Source: a marine bacterium B5-7
Lineage (GTDB): Bacteria > Pseudomonadota > Gammaproteobacteria > Arenicellales > CAJQKF01
Reading direction: 5' to 3'
DNA: 64,000 nucleotides
Assembly: GCA_021604525.1 (NCBI GenBank)
Contig: BQJD01000005.1
Coordinates: 96,322 to 160,321 of the forward strand
Below, piece by piece: positions 63,917-64,000 of the stretch (its first letter is position 1; each line of letters opens with the position of its first letter). The translations under genes were made by a program, and so were the position numbers. The notes beneath the pieces are model-generated. The model was not told the origin of the DNA and made no database searches. It saw only the letters and a list, made by a program, of their open reading frames with translations.

Positions 63917-64000
63917 GGTTCATCCCCGCGAGCACGGGGGAACACAATTGTTACCCAGGACACCGCCGGTTATCAATCGGTTCATCCCCGCGGGCACGGG
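63917..64000. CRISPR. Type I-E CRISPR array, trailer end, truncated by window
   Basis: Repeat at 63917-63945 (29 bases, two small changes: GCGAGCACGGGGG), 33-base spacer at 63946-63978, then the next repeat from 63979, cut by the edge. The second repeat has the intact GGTTCATCCCCGCGGGC form. In the type I-E orientation the crRNA comes from the minus strand, so the degenerate left repeat is the old, trailer end and the leader and any cas genes would lie off the right edge. Confidence 0.92.

Noticed and set aside
63718..63963. 81-residue minus-strand frame crossing the CRISPR array edge
   Set aside because: Begins inside CRISPR repeat and spacer sequence; repeats explain the region.

Overview
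The window looks like chromosome of a free-living, probably marine gammaproteobacterium: base composition is near even, the genes are dense, and the protein families fit (HutF-type histidine degradation, single-chain serine dehydratase, imelysin/di-haem operon, DUF2254, TAXI-TRAP and Liv-type transporters, Na+/solute-symporter histidine kinase, type I-E CRISPR). No rRNA, tRNA or intact insertion sequence was seen. The genus cannot be told from the sequence.

Layout. 1-6 kb: histidine utilisation (hutI cut by the left edge, divergent from hutF-hutH), a secreted protein and a permease. 6-12 kb: a VC0807-like membrane protein, a cytochrome c', an STT3/PglB-like oligosaccharyltransferase with an altered WWDYG motif facing a DUF6056-like membrane protein, and a P5C-reductase-like enzyme. 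12-20 kb: a conserved pair of unknown genes, an Mrr-like protein with a topoisomerase zinc finger, sdaA between two inverted repeats, DUF2254, a Crp/Fnr regulator and three small helical or envelope proteins. 20-28 kb: an iron-type operon (IrpA imelysin, DUF1111 di-haem protein, second imelysin, DUF1513) behind a Fur-box-like site, then asd and a MauG-type di-haem peroxidase. 28-32 kb: a secreted barrel-like protein, a QseBC/TctDE-type two-component system and a 43-residue membrane protein. 32-46 kb: an unusual catabolic cluster: a biotin carboxylase split into carrier, carboxylase and carboxyltransferase, two BKACE (DUF849) enzymes, an acylating aldehyde dehydrogenase, an IclR regulator, a medium-chain reductase, an SDR and a TAXI-TRAP transporter. 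46-53 kb: a TSUP permease and a complete Liv-type ABC transporter. 53-59 kb: a ScfR-like regulator, a stand-alone receiver, a symporter-histidine kinase and a second TSUP permease. 59-64 kb: accessory DNA with a Doc/AbrB toxin-antitoxin pair, a MarR/redoxin divergon with repeated operators, a zeta-like toxin, and two sets of type I-E CRISPR repeats, the second running off the right edge.

Cross-cutting signals: a family of four 134-145 bp dispersed repeats with 15-bp terminal inverted repeats, one filling the gap inside the imelysin operon and one abutting the carrier-protein stop codon; and strong hairpins between the binding-protein and permease genes of both transporter operons. The best candidate for an undescribed system is the carboxylase-BKACE-acylating dehydrogenase cluster. 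Its enzymes can be joined into one route: a ketone is carboxylated to a beta-keto acid, which BKACE cleaves with acetyl-CoA into acetoacetate plus an acyl-CoA, which the acylating dehydrogenase then handles. This route is inference.
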